5,593 bases of DNA from Prevotella sp. UBA3757. GTDB lineage: Bacteria; Bacteroidota; Bacteroidia; Bacteroidales; Bacteroidaceae. Shown here one piece after another: positions 4,369 to 5,593 of the stretch (position 1 is its first letter; each line of letters starts with the position of its first letter). The stretch is taken from assembly GCA_002371715.1 (NCBI GenBank), contig DFGF01000101.1:1-5593 (forward strand). Direction: 5' to 3'. Under the pieces are notes generated by a model. The model was not told where the DNA came from, ran no database searches, and saw nothing but the letters and a program-made list of their open reading frames with translations. A program made the position numbers and the translations under genes.

Positions 4369-5593
4369 AACAGCTGAAAGAAATATTCGGACGCAAGACG
4401 TCCATCTGGCTCGCCCTCGAACTCAAGCTCGTCACCTTCGCCTGCTGGTGGGCGTTCGACCCTGTCATCGTCGCAACCTACGTCGCCGGGATGCCGATGG
4501 GCTACGATGCCGACCGCATCGTGAAGTTCGAGGTGGCCAGTTCCAGTAATCTTAAAGAACAGAAATGGGAAGAGATTGTCGACGAGGAGAGTGTCTTGCT
4601 TCAGAAGGTGCAGCAGATAGACGGTGTGGAGATGGCCTACGCGGCGAGTTCAACGCCCATAGGATTCGGCACCGTGTCGATACCCAAAATCTTCTACCAT
4701 GACGGCGACTCCGTTCAATGCTTTTGCTTTGGCTTTAACAAGGACTCGCGAATGTTCGAGGTCTATGGCATTCAGTCGCTGACACCCGACGTGCCGACAA
4801 GTGAACTGTCACACGACTGCGAAGAGGACAATACCATCATCCTGACGCGCTCTGTGGCGATGAAGCTCTTCGGCACCATCGACGTGGCTGGACGGAAGTT
4901 GCTTGCAAGTGAACTGAACTTTGACGGCGACGAGCCGGAATGGGTAAAAGACAAATACTACTCCATCCGCGCCGTTGTGGAGGATGTGCGCTATTTCGGG
5001 TACGACCGCGAATGTACTAATGCTTTTATCTGTGCAAACAGCCTTCCCGTCGCCGTGCCCATCATGGCGCGGCTCCGTGAGGGTGTCAATGCGGCGCAGT
5101 TCGTGCAGGCCCACGAACAGGAGGTGCAGCGCGACTTGGTGACGGAGCATTGTTACGTCCGTCAGATGGAGGCACTCAGCAAGGTGCAGGACAGACTGGT
5201 GAAGGATGGGCACTTAGGCCGTCAGACGCGCCGCAACCTGCTTGTTGCTGCCTTTTTCGCCATCAACCTCGCCTTCGGTGTTTTCGGTACTTTGCTCATG
5301 TACACTCGCCAACGCCGAGAGGAAGCCGGTGTGCGCCGCGCTTTCGGTGCCACGCGCTGGAGTATATTCTGGGGCTTCATCCGCGAGGCGTGGCTGCTCA
5401 CCACTGTCAGCGTCCTACTGGGCTGCATCATCTACTTCCAGTTTGCCGTTAGCCGAGGAATCTACGATAACTTCACAAGCCCTGACTCCGCCATACACCT
5501 CTGGTTCGATGACTTCGGCACCCACTTCCTCATGGTGTCCGTCATCGTCTATCTTATTATATTATGCGCCGTGCTCATCGGCACCGCCATCCC
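4365..5593 (+). CDS. FtsX/MacB-like ABC transporter permease P4 (3' end outside window)
   Basis: The frame opens at ATG 4365-4367, overlapping the preceding TGA as ATGA, and stays open to the right edge, giving 409 residues plus two bases. By alignment with the 448-residue permease at 225-1571 only about 16-18 residues are missing, since the visible end GTAIP corresponds to residues 428-432 there. Segment 1 is at about 13-37, the periplasmic domain at about 40-288, and later segments at about 291-312, 335-358 and 387 to the end. The coupling loop RQRREEAGVRRAFGATRWS (315-333) matches the FtsX family. The ATGA overlap indicates translational coupling with P3 and fixed stoichiometry, consistent with a heterodimer. 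The periplasmic domain is far more diverged from P2 than the membrane part, which suggests the two units handle different substrates or partners. Confidence 0.92.
   Translation, partial: MKQLKEIFGRKTSIWLALELKLVTFACWWAFDPVIVATYVAGMPMGYDADRIVKFEVASSSNLKEQKWEEIVDEESVLLQKVQQIDGVEMAYAASSTPIGFGTVSIPKIFYHDGDSVQCFCFGFNKDSRMFEVYGIQSLTPDVPTSELSHDCEEDNTIILTRSVAMKLFGTIDVAGRKLLASELNFDGDEPEWVKDKYYSIRAVVEDVRYFGYDRECTNAFICANSLPVAVPIMARLREGVNAAQFVQAHEQEVQRDLVTEHCYVRQMEALSKVQDRLVKDGHLGRQTRRNLLVAAFFAINLAFGVFGTLLMYTRQRREEAGVRRAFGATRWSIFWGFIREAWLLTTVSVLLGCIIYFQFAVSRGIYDNFTSPDSAIHLWFDDFGTHFLMVSVIVYLIILCAVLIGTAI

Noticed and set aside
4809..5213. 134-residue minus-strand frame and other minus-strand frames inside P4
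   Set aside because: P4 has an uninterrupted frame with full membrane and coupling signatures across the same bases; the antisense frames lack features.

Overview
The window looks like a chromosomal piece of a gut or rumen Bacteroidales, most like Prevotella/Segatella; genus is an inference. The evidence is a textbook Bacteroidetes housekeeping promoter (TTTG, 20 bases, TATCTTTG), no Shine-Dalgarno sequence before the starts, and split FtsX/MacB-type ABC permeases of the kind common in that phylum. All genes read on the + strand.

Layout: (1) bases 1-222, the C-terminal end of an FtsX-family permease (P1), followed 2 bases later by a complete second permease, P2 (225-1571). (2) Bases 1572-1720, an intergenic segment with a strong promoter, an inverted repeat inside its spacer, and a leader of about 75 bases built from three tandem 14-base quasi-palindromic units. 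(3) Bases 1721-2860, a visibly AT-richer gene for a COG1672/ATPase_2-type P-loop ATPase of unknown function. (4) Bases 2861-3087, a regulatory segment: two copies of TGTCC-N6-GGACA with centres 23 bases apart, a sigma-54 type -24/-12 promoter about 65 bases further on, and a palindromic element in the presumed 5' UTR. (5) Bases 3088-4368 and 4365-5593, a second permease pair, P3 and P4, overlapping by ATGA; P4 runs off the right edge with only its last few residues missing.

P1 matches P3 and P2 matches P4 at conserved ends and coupling segments, so the window holds two diverged copies of one two-permease unit. Each pair probably forms a heterodimeric, MacB/LolCE-like transmembrane part that needs a separate ABC ATPase; none is encoded here. 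The main finding is that the second pair appears to have its own sigma-54 promoter with paired enhancer-binding sites, implying control by an NtrC-like response regulator encoded elsewhere. The P-loop ATPase between the pairs has its own promoter and different composition, and looks like an independent insert rather than a transporter component.
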